Assembly (NCBI GenBank): GCA_015061005.1
Contig: SUXJ01000001.1
Location: forward strand, 203,870-267,869
Direction of reading: 5' to 3'
DNA from: Bacteroidales bacterium
GTDB taxonomy: Bacteria; Bacteroidota; Bacteroidia; Bacteroidales; Muribaculaceae
Length of the DNA: 64,000 bases
Under the pieces are notes generated by a model. It worked only from the letters and a program-made list of their open reading frames with translations, had not been told where the DNA came from and made no database searches. Shown here one piece after another: positions 1 to 8,733 of the stretch. Numbering within the stretch: the first letter of the stretch is position 1; each line of letters starts with the position of its first letter. The translations under genes and the position numbers were made by a program.

Positions 1-849
1 CAATGCTTGGACATTCACCGCGGTGACCGTTTCACCACTCTTACCGCCATGGACACCAACAGCTTCGTTGGCAAAGAATGGGTTGAAAACAAAACCGGCA
101 AGGAATGCACTGAATTCCGCAATGGTGACCACACCACCACTCTCATGCGCACCGCAAACGGCAAAGTGGTTGAAATCCAACACAACGTTATGACTCCTCA
201 GCCCTACAACCGTCTGTTCAAACTCACCGGAACAAAGGGCTATGCAACCAAATACCCCACTCCTCAATATGCCCTCTCTGCTGACGCACTGAAAGGCACT
301 GACGCTCCCGCCGTTGACAACCTAAACGCTCACGGCTTCATCAACGCCGAACAAGCCGCCGCTCTCGAAAAGAAATACTATCACCCCATCCTCACCAAAT
401 ATGGCGAACTCGGTCGCGAAATGGGCCACGGTGGTATGGACTACATCATGGACGCTCGCCTTGTTTACTGCCTCCAAAACGGTCTGCCCCTCGACATGGA
501 CGTATATGACATGGCTGAATGGTGCAGTCTCGCAGAACTCGGTGCACTCTCCATGGACAATGGCTGCTGCGCTGTAACATTCCCTGACTTCACTCGCGGA
601 CATTGGAACGATGTTAAGGGCTACAAGCACGCATATGCTGAACCCGAAGCTGAAGCTGCCGCTGAAGCTGCTGCTGCCGCCTACACCGCAGCACAGAAAG
701 AAGCCACTGCTAAATACAACCTTTGGGCTCTCTACGATGCTATTGCAGCAGCTGAAACTCCCAAGGCTAAGGCCAAGGCTGAAAAGGCATATAACAAAGC
801 CGTTGTTAAAGCAGAAAAAGAAATCGCAAAACTCCTTGCTAAAAAATAA
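1..849 (+). CDS. Gfo/Idh/MocA-family oxidoreductase, GH109-like (alpha-N-acetylgalactosaminidase family), 5'-truncated by window edge, with Ala/Lys-rich C-terminal extension
   Basis: Open from base 1; motifs HNVMTPQPYNRLFKLTGTKGY, GHGGMDYIMDARLVYCLQNGLPLDMDVYDMAEW and PDFTRG resemble GH109 proteins. Confidence 0.8.
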   Translation, partial: QCLDIHRGDRFTTLTAMDTNSFVGKEWVENKTGKECTEFRNGDHTTTLMRTANGKVVEIQHNVMTPQPYNRLFKLTGTKGYATKYPTPQYALSADALKGTDAPAVDNLNAHGFINAEQAAALEKKYYHPILTKYGELGREMGHGGMDYIMDARLVYCLQNGLPLDMDVYDMAEWCSLAELGALSMDNGCCAVTFPDFTRGHWNDVKGYKHAYAEPEAEAAAEAAAAAYTAAQKEATAKYNLWALYDAIAAAETPKAKAKAEKAYNKAVVKAEKEIAKLLAKK

Positions 850-870
850 CATAGCACCAACCACTTATCA

Positions 871-903
871 AGAAGGCTTCGCGCGAGCGAAGCCTTCTTT
901 TTT
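871..903 (+). terminator. Rho-independent terminator
   Basis: GAAGGCTTCGC-GCGA-GCGAAGCCTTC followed by T-run. Confidence 0.85.
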
Positions 904-1015
904 ATCTACCTATCTCATTCACCTAAAAATTCCATCTAACTTGTCCGATATTAAACCTTTTAGGCAAAAACCCGTCTAAATATTAATCATATCCTACGAA
1001 GTACAATTATCAAAA

Positions 1016-2221
1016 ATGCAGATCAATATCCCAACGGAAAAGCTCACGGGCAAAGGAAAGAAAATCGTCAACAAACTGCGTGCTAAGAAATCTCCGCCGC
1101 GATGGCTGATTACACTGACAATAATAATGGCAGTCGCACTCATCGGGCTATTGGTCTATTTAAAATGGCCAAAACCCGAACCGCCCGTTTACCCCACTGT
1201 GCAAGCAGAACCGCTAACGGTTGAAGACGTTGAAATTTACGTGGAATATGCCGGAAAAATAACCGCCAAACAACATGTCGAGATTCGTGCCAGAGTCGAG
1301 GGTTATCTTGAGAAAATGTTTTTTGATGAAGGTGGCTATGTCGAGAAAAATGAACTACTTTACTCCATCGACCCTAAGCTATATCGGGCGCGCGTTGAAA
1401 AAGCCAACGCACAACTCCTCAAAAACAAGGCCCTTATGGAGAAAGCTGAGCGTGATTTGCAGCGCATCAAGCCGCTATATGAGCAGAATGCAGCAAGTCA
1501 ACTTGACCTTGACAACGCAATCGCAGCCTATAACGCTGCCCAGGCTGAAGTTGTGATGAGTGAAGCGGATCTGGCTCAAGCGGAAATCGCACTCAGCTAT
1601 ACAGAAGTTAGATCTCCCATCTCGGGATTTATCAGCGAGAGTTCAGCCGACATAGGCACACTGGTAGGTCCCGGCGGTAAATCCTTGCTGGCCACTGTGG
1701 TCAACAGCGACACCGTAGAAGTCAACTTCAGCATGACAGGTCTTGATTATCTCAAAAGCAAAGAACGAAACATCAATCTCGGAAAAACGATTGAAGAGAG
1801 AAACTGGAATCCCTATGTCACCATCACTATAGCTGACAATAGAGAATATCCAATAAAAGGCATGGTGGATTTCGCCGACCCAAAAGTGGACCCAAACACC
1901 GGCACATTCTCCGTAAGAGCTCAGATGCCTAATCCAGACCATATCCTTCTGCCCGGACAGCTCACCAAGGTCCGTCTGCTGATGGACGTCTACGAAAATG
2001 CAATAGTAGTACCGACCAAAGCACTTGTCATCGAGAAAGGAGGTGCATACGTATTCGTTTTAAGAAAAGATTCCGTTGTTGAAAAACGTTTCGTCGAATT
2101 AGGCCCGGAGGTCACAAACAAGGTTGTCATTGAACGTGGACTCGGTGCTGATGAAATGATTATTGTGGAAGGATTCCACAAACTCAGCCACGGAATGAGA
2201 GTTAATCCGGTAGCTAACTAA
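1016..2221 (+). CDS. RND efflux periplasmic adaptor subunit (membrane fusion protein)
   Basis: 401 aa, N-terminal TM, RARVEGYLEKMFFDEGGYVEKNELLYSIDP lipoyl-like motif; followed by RND pump and TolC-like genes. Confidence 0.95.
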   Translation: MQINIPTEKLTGKGKKIVNKLRAKKSPPRWLITLTIIMAVALIGLLVYLKWPKPEPPVYPTVQAEPLTVEDVEIYVEYAGKITAKQHVEIRARVEGYLEKMFFDEGGYVEKNELLYSIDPKLYRARVEKANAQLLKNKALMEKAERDLQRIKPLYEQNAASQLDLDNAIAAYNAAQAEVVMSEADLAQAEIALSYTEVRSPISGFISESSADIGTLVGPGGKSLLATVVNSDTVEVNFSMTGLDYLKSKERNINLGKTIEERNWNPYVTITIADNREYPIKGMVDFADPKVDPNTGTFSVRAQMPNPDHILLPGQLTKVRLLMDVYENAIVVPTKALVIEKGGAYVFVLRKDSVVEKRFVELGPEVTNKVVIERGLGADEMIIVEGFHKLSHGMRVNPVAN

Positions 2222-2224
2222 GTC

Positions 2225-5200
2225 ATGAAAAGCGATTTCTTCATTGACCGACCGATATTCTCAATGGTTATATCAATCCTGATTGTGCTCGTAGGCGCAA
2301 TTGGATTGATTATGCTGCCCGTGGATCAATACCCTCAAATTGTACCTCCGGTCGTACGTGTATCTGCAAGCTATCCCGGAGCAGGGGCTGAAACTGTGTC
2401 GCAAGCAGTGGCTACTCCGATTGAACAAGTCCTGAACGGGACTCCCGGCATGCTCTATATGGAATCAAAGAGCACAAACAACGGCGGATTCTCCGTAAAT
2501 ATAACTTTCGACATCAACACTGACGCAGACCTTGCGGCTGTTGAAGTTCAAAACAGAGTTAAAGAAGCGGAATCCCGACTTCCTGCAGAGGTGGTACAAA
2601 ACGGCATATCTGTCGATAAGCAGGCAACGAGCAAACTCATGACCGTAACCCTTAAATCCGATGACCCAAAGTTTGACGAAGTATATCTGAGCAACTACGC
2701 AACGCTCAACGTCCTCGATATGCTCCGACGGGTCAAGGGGGTTGGTCAAGTTTCCAATGTTGGCAGCCGCTATTATGCCATGCAAATAAAACTCCGTCCC
2801 GAAAGAATGGCAGCTCTCGGACTCACTGTGCAAGACATTCAATCGGCTATCAAAGAACAAAACCGCGAGTCTGCGGCAGGAGTTCTGGGACAGCAACCCA
2901 TTTCAGGGATTGACATCACTATCCCTATCGTAGCTCACGGACGACTATCAACCGTATCGGAATTTGAAGACATTGTGGTTCGTGCTGATTCCGATGGCTC
3001 AATTTTGCGACTGCGCGACGTCGCCGATATCGCTTTGGAAGCATCTTCTTATAACACTGAAAGCGGCATCGATGGCGAAAATGCCGCAGTTATGGACATA
3101 AGAATGCTCCCGGGAATGAATGCGATGGAAGTTGCCAACGATGTGAAGGAAACCATGAAGGAAATAAGCAAAAACTTCCCCGAAGGCATCACCTACGACA
3201 TCCCATTTGACATGACTGACTATATCAGCGAATCAATCAACGAAGTATATAAAACACTCTTTGAGGCGCTGGTTCTTGTAATCTTAGTCGTTTTCTTATC
3301 CTTACAAAACTGGAGAAGCACTCTCATTCCGGCCATTGCCGTGCCCATCTCCCTAATTGGCACTTTCGGAGTAATGCTCCTATTTGGATTTACGCTCAAC
3401 ACCCTAACCCTTCTGGGTCTTGTCTTAGCAATCGGCACTGTTGTCGACGATGCCATCGTCGTCGTCGAAAATGTCGATAGAATCATGCGTGAAGAAGGGT
3501 TGTCGCCTTACGAAGCGACGAAAAAGGCCATGCGCGAACTCGGAAGTGCATTGATTGCAACTTCGCTCGTCCTATGTGCCGTGTTCGTGCCTGTTAGTTT
3601 CCTTTCCGGCATATCCGGATTACTCTATCGTCAATTCACCATTACCATTGCTGTCTCCGTAATCATTTCCACAATCGTAGCTCTGACACTAAGCCCGGTC
3701 ATGTGCGCCAAGGTACTAAAACCAACCACAGCTGCTGACAGCCGACCGAAAAACCGATTGTTCCGCTTCATCAACAAGTGGCTCGACAAAGGAAACCTGA
3801 TGTATGGAAACATTATCCGTTGGACTCTCGCACACTCTAAATGGGCATTCGGATTCTTCGGCACATCTGTGATACTGATTCTGGTGCTGATGAAATTCAT
3901 CCCTCAGAGTTTCATTCCGCAAGAAGACCAAGGGTACTTCACCGTTGAATTAGAACTCCCCGAAGGAGCTTCACTTGAAAGGACAAGAGAAGTGACCGAC
4001 CGTGCGGTTGATTATATAATGTCACTGCCGGATGTGGCAAATGTACTCTACGTAACCGGGTCAAGTCCTCGCTCAGGCACCAATCAGTCTCGCAGTCAAA
4101 TGACCGTAATCACAAAGCCGTGGGAAGACAGAGAAGTAAAAAACATCTCTCAATTCATGGATGATATCAAACAGGTGCTCAGCAAATATCCGGAATGCTT
4201 GGTCTACGTAAGTTCGCCGCCGGTAATCCCCGGACTCGGATCTTCCGGGGGCGTAGAGATGGCGTTGGAAGCGCGTGGCAATACGTCCTATGACGAACTG
4301 CGCGCTGCCGCCGATACTCTCGTATACTATGCTTCAATGCGACCCGAACTTTCAAGGGTAACGTCTTCTATGCAAAATGAGATTCCGCAATTGTATATCG
4401 ACGTTGACCGCGACATGGCAAAACTCATGGGTGTATCCGTATCCGATATATTTACCACCATGAAAGCATTCACCGGCTCCGTATATGTCAATGACTTCAA
4501 TCTCTTTAATCGTGTTTATCGAGTTTACATCCAAGCCGATGCCCCTTACAGAGCTTCGCAAAACAACATGAACCTATATTTCGTCAAAGGCAACGGCGGA
4601 GCCATGATACCGATAACTTCGCTCGGCACAACCTCATACACTTCCGGACCGGGAACAATCTCTCGTTTCAACATGTATAATTCCGCATCTATATCCGGCG
4701 AAGCCGCACCGGGCTATAGCTCCGGTCAAGCAATGGCAGCCTTGGAAGAAGTGGTCAAAGACAAACTCAAACAAGACGTTGAAATCGAATGGAGCGGTCT
4801 CTCATATCAAGAAAAAAAGCAAACCGGTCAAACAGGCATTGTGCTTCTCTTGGCATTCCTCTTTGTTTTTCTTTTCCTATCCGCGCAATATGAAAGTTGG
4901 ACCGTACCGATTGCAGTGCTCCTATCTCTACCCGGAGCATGCTTGGGCGCCTTTTTGGGCATAATCATATTTGGACTGGAAAACAACATCTATTTCCAAA
5001 TCGGACTCGTAATGCTCATCGGATTGGCCGCAAAAAATGCCATTCTCATAGTAGAGTTTGCAAAAGAGCAAGTAGACAAGGGAGTCAACGTGGTCGAAGC
5101 CGCAGTATCTTCTGCAGTAATGCGCTTCAAACCAATCATAATGACATCTCTTACCTTCGTCCTCGGTATGCTGCCCCTCGTGCTTGCATCAGGACCCGGC

Positions 5201-5341
5201 TCGGCAAGTCGACAAGGCATTGGCGTTGGAGCCTTCGCGGGAATGCTCATGGCAATGACTCTGGGAATCGTTCTTGTCCCATTCTTCTTTGTTTGGATTT
5301 ATAAAGTAAAATCATTCTTGAAGAAAAGAAAAATCAAATGA
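2225..5341 (+). CDS. RND multidrug efflux permease (AcrB/MexB-like, HAE1 family)
   Basis: 1038 aa; FFIDRPIFSMVISILIVLVGAIGL start, GTVVDDAIVVVENV, GLAAKNAILIVEFAKE motifs. Confidence 0.97.
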   Translation: MKSDFFIDRPIFSMVISILIVLVGAIGLIMLPVDQYPQIVPPVVRVSASYPGAGAETVSQAVATPIEQVLNGTPGMLYMESKSTNNGGFSVNITFDINTDADLAAVEVQNRVKEAESRLPAEVVQNGISVDKQATSKLMTVTLKSDDPKFDEVYLSNYATLNVLDMLRRVKGVGQVSNVGSRYYAMQIKLRPERMAALGLTVQDIQSAIKEQNRESAAGVLGQQPISGIDITIPIVAHGRLSTVSEFEDIVVRADSDGSILRLRDVADIALEASSYNTESGIDGENAAVMDIRMLPGMNAMEVANDVKETMKEISKNFPEGITYDIPFDMTDYISESINEVYKTLFEALVLVILVVFLSLQNWRSTLIPAIAVPISLIGTFGVMLLFGFTLNTLTLLGLVLAIGTVVDDAIVVVENVDRIMREEGLSPYEATKKAMRELGSALIATSLVLCAVFVPVSFLSGISGLLYRQFTITIAVSVIISTIVALTLSPVMCAKVLKPTTAADSRPKNRLFRFINKWLDKGNLMYGNIIRWTLAHSKWAFGFFGTSVILILVLMKFIPQSFIPQEDQGYFTVELELPEGASLERTREVTDRAVDYIMSLPDVANVLYVTGSSPRSGTNQSRSQMTVITKPWEDREVKNISQFMDDIKQVLSKYPECLVYVSSPPVIPGLGSSGGVEMALEARGNTSYDELRAAADTLVYYASMRPELSRVTSSMQNEIPQLYIDVDRDMAKLMGVSVSDIFTTMKAFTGSVYVNDFNLFNRVYRVYIQADAPYRASQNNMNLYFVKGNGGAMIPITSLGTTSYTSGPGTISRFNMYNSASISGEAAPGYSSGQAMAALEEVVKDKLKQDVEIEWSGLSYQEKKQTGQTGIVLLLAFLFVFLFLSAQYESWTVPIAVLLSLPGACLGAFLGIIIFGLENNIYFQIGLVMLIGLAAKNAILIVEFAKEQVDKGVNVVEAAVSSAVMRFKPIIMTSLTFVLGMLPLVLASGPGSASRQGIGVGAFAGMLMAMTLGIVLVPFFFVWIYKVKSFLKKRKIK

Positions 5342-6708
5342 TTCGAAACATTATTTACATCATATTGACTCTGACCATAATATCCGGCTGCGCCACATCA
5401 AAATGCGTTGACCCGGACATCAATGTACCGGACAGTCTGACAATGAACGCCGAAAACGACTCCCTGTGCATTGCCGACCTCGCATGGATGGAGCTTGTCG
5501 GCGACACTCTGCTAACGGATATGATTCAGCGAGCGCTGACATACAATAAGAATCTGCTCGCCGCAAGTGCTCGAATACGGGAATACGAAAAGCTCTACAA
5601 CGTTCAAAAAAAAGCAATGCTCCCCTCCTTGGACTTTGACGCTTACGCCGACCGGGAAACAAACAATAAAACCGGTGCCAAACCCGTAGAAGAGGTGGAA
5701 GTTGTGGCAAAACTGACTTTATCGTGGGAAGCAGACCTATTCGGCAAACTCAGATGGTCGGGAAAACAAGCATTAGCTCGCTACCTGCAGAAAGTGGAAA
5801 CTCAGAGAGCCATTCAAATGCAACTGATAGCAAACGTTGCAACGGCTTACTTTGAACTCGTGGCTCTGGACAAAGAAATGCAAATCGTTCAAAGCACAAT
5901 TGCCACTCGACAAGAAAACGTCAAACAAGCGAAGCTGCGCTTCGACGGCGGTCTCGTGTCCGAGATTCCATATCAGCAAGCAAAAGTGGAGTTGGCAAAA
6001 ACTGCAGCAATGCTCCCCGACCTAAAACACAAAATTAAAATGAAAGAAAACGAGCTCTCATTTCTCACCGGAGCGCTCCCGTCAAAAGTTTCGCGATCTA
6101 CCATTGAATCGCAAATACTGAAGATTGACACTCTGCTCGTTGGCATACCCTCAGATGTCCTCAAAAGAAGACCCGATGTCAAAAACGCAGAATATGCCCT
6201 GCAAGAAGCAATGGCTGCCGTAGGCTATAATTGGGCCGACCGATTCCCCAGATTTGTAATCGGACTGGAAGGCGGATTTGAAAACAACGGATTCAAAGGG
6301 TTCTTTAATGCCCCTCTGACCTACATGATTGGCGAACTGACATCTCCGATATTCTCATTCGGCAAGAAAAAAGCCAAATATCAAGCGGCACTGGAGGCCT
6401 ATGATGCCCAACGATTCAAATATGAAGAAACAATTCTGCAAGCATTCAGAGAAGTCGACAACGCTATTACCGCCTATCTGGCTGAAAAAGAAACGGCCGA
6501 CCTTATGCTTTCGCTCAAAACAGCATCGCAAAAATACGTCGAGCTCGCTCGCTTCCAATACCTCAACGGACAAATTGAATACATCGACGTACTTGACGCT
6601 CAACGAAGCCACTTCAATGCCGAAATAGACTATAGCAACGCCATTCGCGACCGATACCTTGCCCTAATCTCCCTTTACAAAGCCCTCGGAGGCGGCATCC
6701 CCCGATAA
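5338..6708 (+). CDS. TolC/OprM-family outer membrane efflux lipoprotein
   Basis: 456 aa; lipobox IISGC, SWEADLFGKLRWSGKQA, RRPDVKNAEYAL, LARFQYLNGQIEYIDVLDAQRS. Confidence 0.95.
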   Translation: MIRNIIYIILTLTIISGCATSKCVDPDINVPDSLTMNAENDSLCIADLAWMELVGDTLLTDMIQRALTYNKNLLAASARIREYEKLYNVQKKAMLPSLDFDAYADRETNNKTGAKPVEEVEVVAKLTLSWEADLFGKLRWSGKQALARYLQKVETQRAIQMQLIANVATAYFELVALDKEMQIVQSTIATRQENVKQAKLRFDGGLVSEIPYQQAKVELAKTAAMLPDLKHKIKMKENELSFLTGALPSKVSRSTIESQILKIDTLLVGIPSDVLKRRPDVKNAEYALQEAMAAVGYNWADRFPRFVIGLEGGFENNGFKGFFNAPLTYMIGELTSPIFSFGKKKAKYQAALEAYDAQRFKYEETILQAFREVDNAITAYLAEKETADLMLSLKTASQKYVELARFQYLNGQIEYIDVLDAQRSHFNAEIDYSNAIRDRYLALISLYKALGGGIPR

Positions 6709-6880
6709 CCCGCCCACATTCGCTCCCCCAAAACACAAAAAATTTGGTTTTCAAAAGTGAAATCAGCTTCAGTACGTAACCTATATATTGCAAGGCGTAA
6801 TTTGCGCTTTTATTATGACTCAAAATTGAGAGTTAGCTCGCAAAAGATATTACACAGCCCCTTGTAACTATGCGACCTCA

Positions 6881-6916
6881 AAAAAAGAGTGGTTGTCACT
6901 CCTCAACCACTCTTTC
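6881..6916. terminator. Bidirectional terminator between convergent genes
   Basis: AAAGAGTGGTTG-TCACTC-CTCAACCACTCTTT flanked by A and T tracts. Confidence 0.8.
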
Positions 6917-6942
6917 AACACTCATAATACGTAAATCTCAGC

Positions 6943-8187
6943 TTACTTACGCAATGCAAAATTGACCGGCAAAACAAAGCGAACGCTTACTTTCTCGCCG
7001 TCGTGCTCTGCGGCATCCCAATTATTGCGTGCCGTGTTAAACACTCGCTCCACTTCATCCGACAAAAGCTTATCCGGCGAGGACAAAACCTTGAACGATG
7101 AAGCTGAGCCGTCTTTATCAACAACAAACTCTATTAACACCTGTCCGGCAATTTTACGCTCCACTGCTGCTACCGGATACTGCACTTTACTTTGCATCCA
7201 AGCACAGAACGCGGCAACATCGTTTCCATTAAATTGCGGCATAACTTCTGCTGTCTGTTTTTGATCTGCTTGCAATTGAACAGAATTATCCGTAACTTTG
7301 TCATGAACTTCATGAGGTTGATAGGTCGTTGTGGCAAATGCACCGAGCGCAACAGCCACGACCGGCAGAACGAGCAGCGACTTCGCCGCTGTCCACCTTG
7401 ATGAAGGTTTCTTACACATCATAATGATTCTTTTTTTTAGATTACTTTGATTCAGGCAGTTGGCGATGGAGTGAAATCTTGAACCAACTGCTCTTTTTAT
7501 TAGCAACATTTGATACGTCTTTGCCTCAATTCCTCGGCTCAGAACTTGACTGTCTGCTTGATATTCATGCAGAGATTGTAACTCTCCACGCAAAAGCCAC
7601 AGTGCCGGATTAAACCACCAAAGACACAACGCTAAATCTACAAAAAGCAAATCCCACGAATGTCCCAGCCGAACATGTGCCATCTCGTGCAATAATATCT
7701 CATCCTTGCAGCTATGCATATCATCCTCTGATACAACAATATGACCAAACCAACTGAATGGTGACGGAAGAGTATTTACTATAGTAAGCGTTATTCCTTT
7801 TTCTACTTTCCTCATGCGCCCACTATGTATTAATCGCCATACAGAAAATATTCCAACAGCCAATCGCGCCACCATAACGGCCACACCTATCAAAAAAATT
7901 ACTACTGCCAAATCTTGAAATAATGCCATATTGTCCACTTCCGGATTTATCCGTTCTGCTATTACAATATTTCCTTCACTCGCATCATAACCGGAAGGCA
8001 TAATCTCAACAGTCCTTACTATTGTTATTCGGCACAATGGCAATATGGCTGACAATAGCACTGAACCAAGCAACAGACATCGATTCAACCTATGCAATGT
8101 CTCATGACTCATACAGACCTTATATATCAAAAATATGAACACAAGGCATATTGAGCTATGAACTAAATAGACAATAAACTCATACAT
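6943..8187 (-). CDS. BlaR1-type M56 family metallopeptidase with C-terminal TonB-like domain
   Basis: N-terminal TMs, HEMAHVRLGHSWD (HExxH), C-terminal IAGQVLIEFVVDKDGSASSFKVLSSPD TonB_C-like. Confidence 0.9.
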   Translation of the reverse strand: MYEFIVYLVHSSICLVFIFLIYKVCMSHETLHRLNRCLLLGSVLLSAILPLCRITIVRTVEIMPSGYDASEGNIVIAERINPEVDNMALFQDLAVVIFLIGVAVMVARLAVGIFSVWRLIHSGRMRKVEKGITLTIVNTLPSPFSWFGHIVVSEDDMHSCKDEILLHEMAHVRLGHSWDLLFVDLALCLWWFNPALWLLRGELQSLHEYQADSQVLSRGIEAKTYQMLLIKRAVGSRFHSIANCLNQSNLKKRIIMMCKKPSSRWTAAKSLLVLPVVAVALGAFATTTYQPHEVHDKVTDNSVQLQADQKQTAEVMPQFNGNDVAAFCAWMQSKVQYPVAAVERKIAGQVLIEFVVDKDGSASSFKVLSSPDKLLSDEVERVFNTARNNWDAAEHDGEKVSVRFVLPVNFALRK

Positions 8188-8191
8188 ATCT

Positions 8192-8569
8192 TTATTGATT
8201 TTGAACCTTACGAATTAACTCTTCTAACTCACTAATTGAAATTTTCTCTTCCTCAATTAATGCTGAGACCACAGACTTATAGGAATTTTCAAAATATCGC
8301 GTAACGACATTACCCAACACTCCTTTCGAGTACTCATCTTGCGATATGGTCGGAAAATATCGATGCGTATTCCCAAATACTTCATGACCGACAAACCCCT
8401 TGCCTTCAAGCATACGAATCATTGTTGATACCGTATTGAAATGTGGCCTGGGTTCTTCGTAGAGTGCTACTATTTCTTTCACAAACATAGCACCTCGGCT
8501 CCATAGAATTTGCATTATCTCTTCTTCCTTATTTGTCAACTTTTGCATAACTCGTTCTTTTAAATTCAT
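8192..8569 (-). CDS. BlaI/MecI/CopY-family transcriptional repressor
   Basis: 125 aa; LTNKEEEIMQILWSRGAMFVKEIV, NTVSTMIRMLEGKGFV; adjacent to BlaR1. Confidence 0.95.
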   Translation of the reverse strand: MNLKERVMQKLTNKEEEIMQILWSRGAMFVKEIVALYEEPRPHFNTVSTMIRMLEGKGFVGHEVFGNTHRYFPTISQDEYSKGVLGNVVTRYFENSYKSVVSALIEEEKISISELEELIRKVQNQ

Positions 8570-8579
8570 TATTCGAGTG

Positions 8580-8645
8580 CAAATGTAACTAAAAAATTTT
8601 TATTTGCAACTATTTTTCATAGTTTTTTAACTGCTTTTTTTAGTT
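8580..8645. promoter_or_regulatory. blaI promoter with candidate BlaI operators (phased AACTA/TAGTT elements)
   Basis: Minus-strand TACATTTG (8580-8587) with TTG 19 nt upstream; AACTA-N7-TAGTT at 8608-8624, AACTG-N7-TAGTT at 8629-8645, AACTA at 8587; 21-bp spacing. Confidence 0.6.
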
Positions 8646-8733
8646 GACATATCCGACTTTGCTTTATTTGAACTGTTTGACGTCGTTCTTTCAAAAGATT
8701 TCAGTATATTTGCAAAAACAATTTTATCATATC

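Noticed and set aside
8191-8569. Beta-lactam resistance operon (blaR1/blaI with beta-lactamase)
   Set aside because: No beta-lactamase nearby and the BlaR1 homolog carries a TonB-like domain instead of a penicillin-sensor domain.
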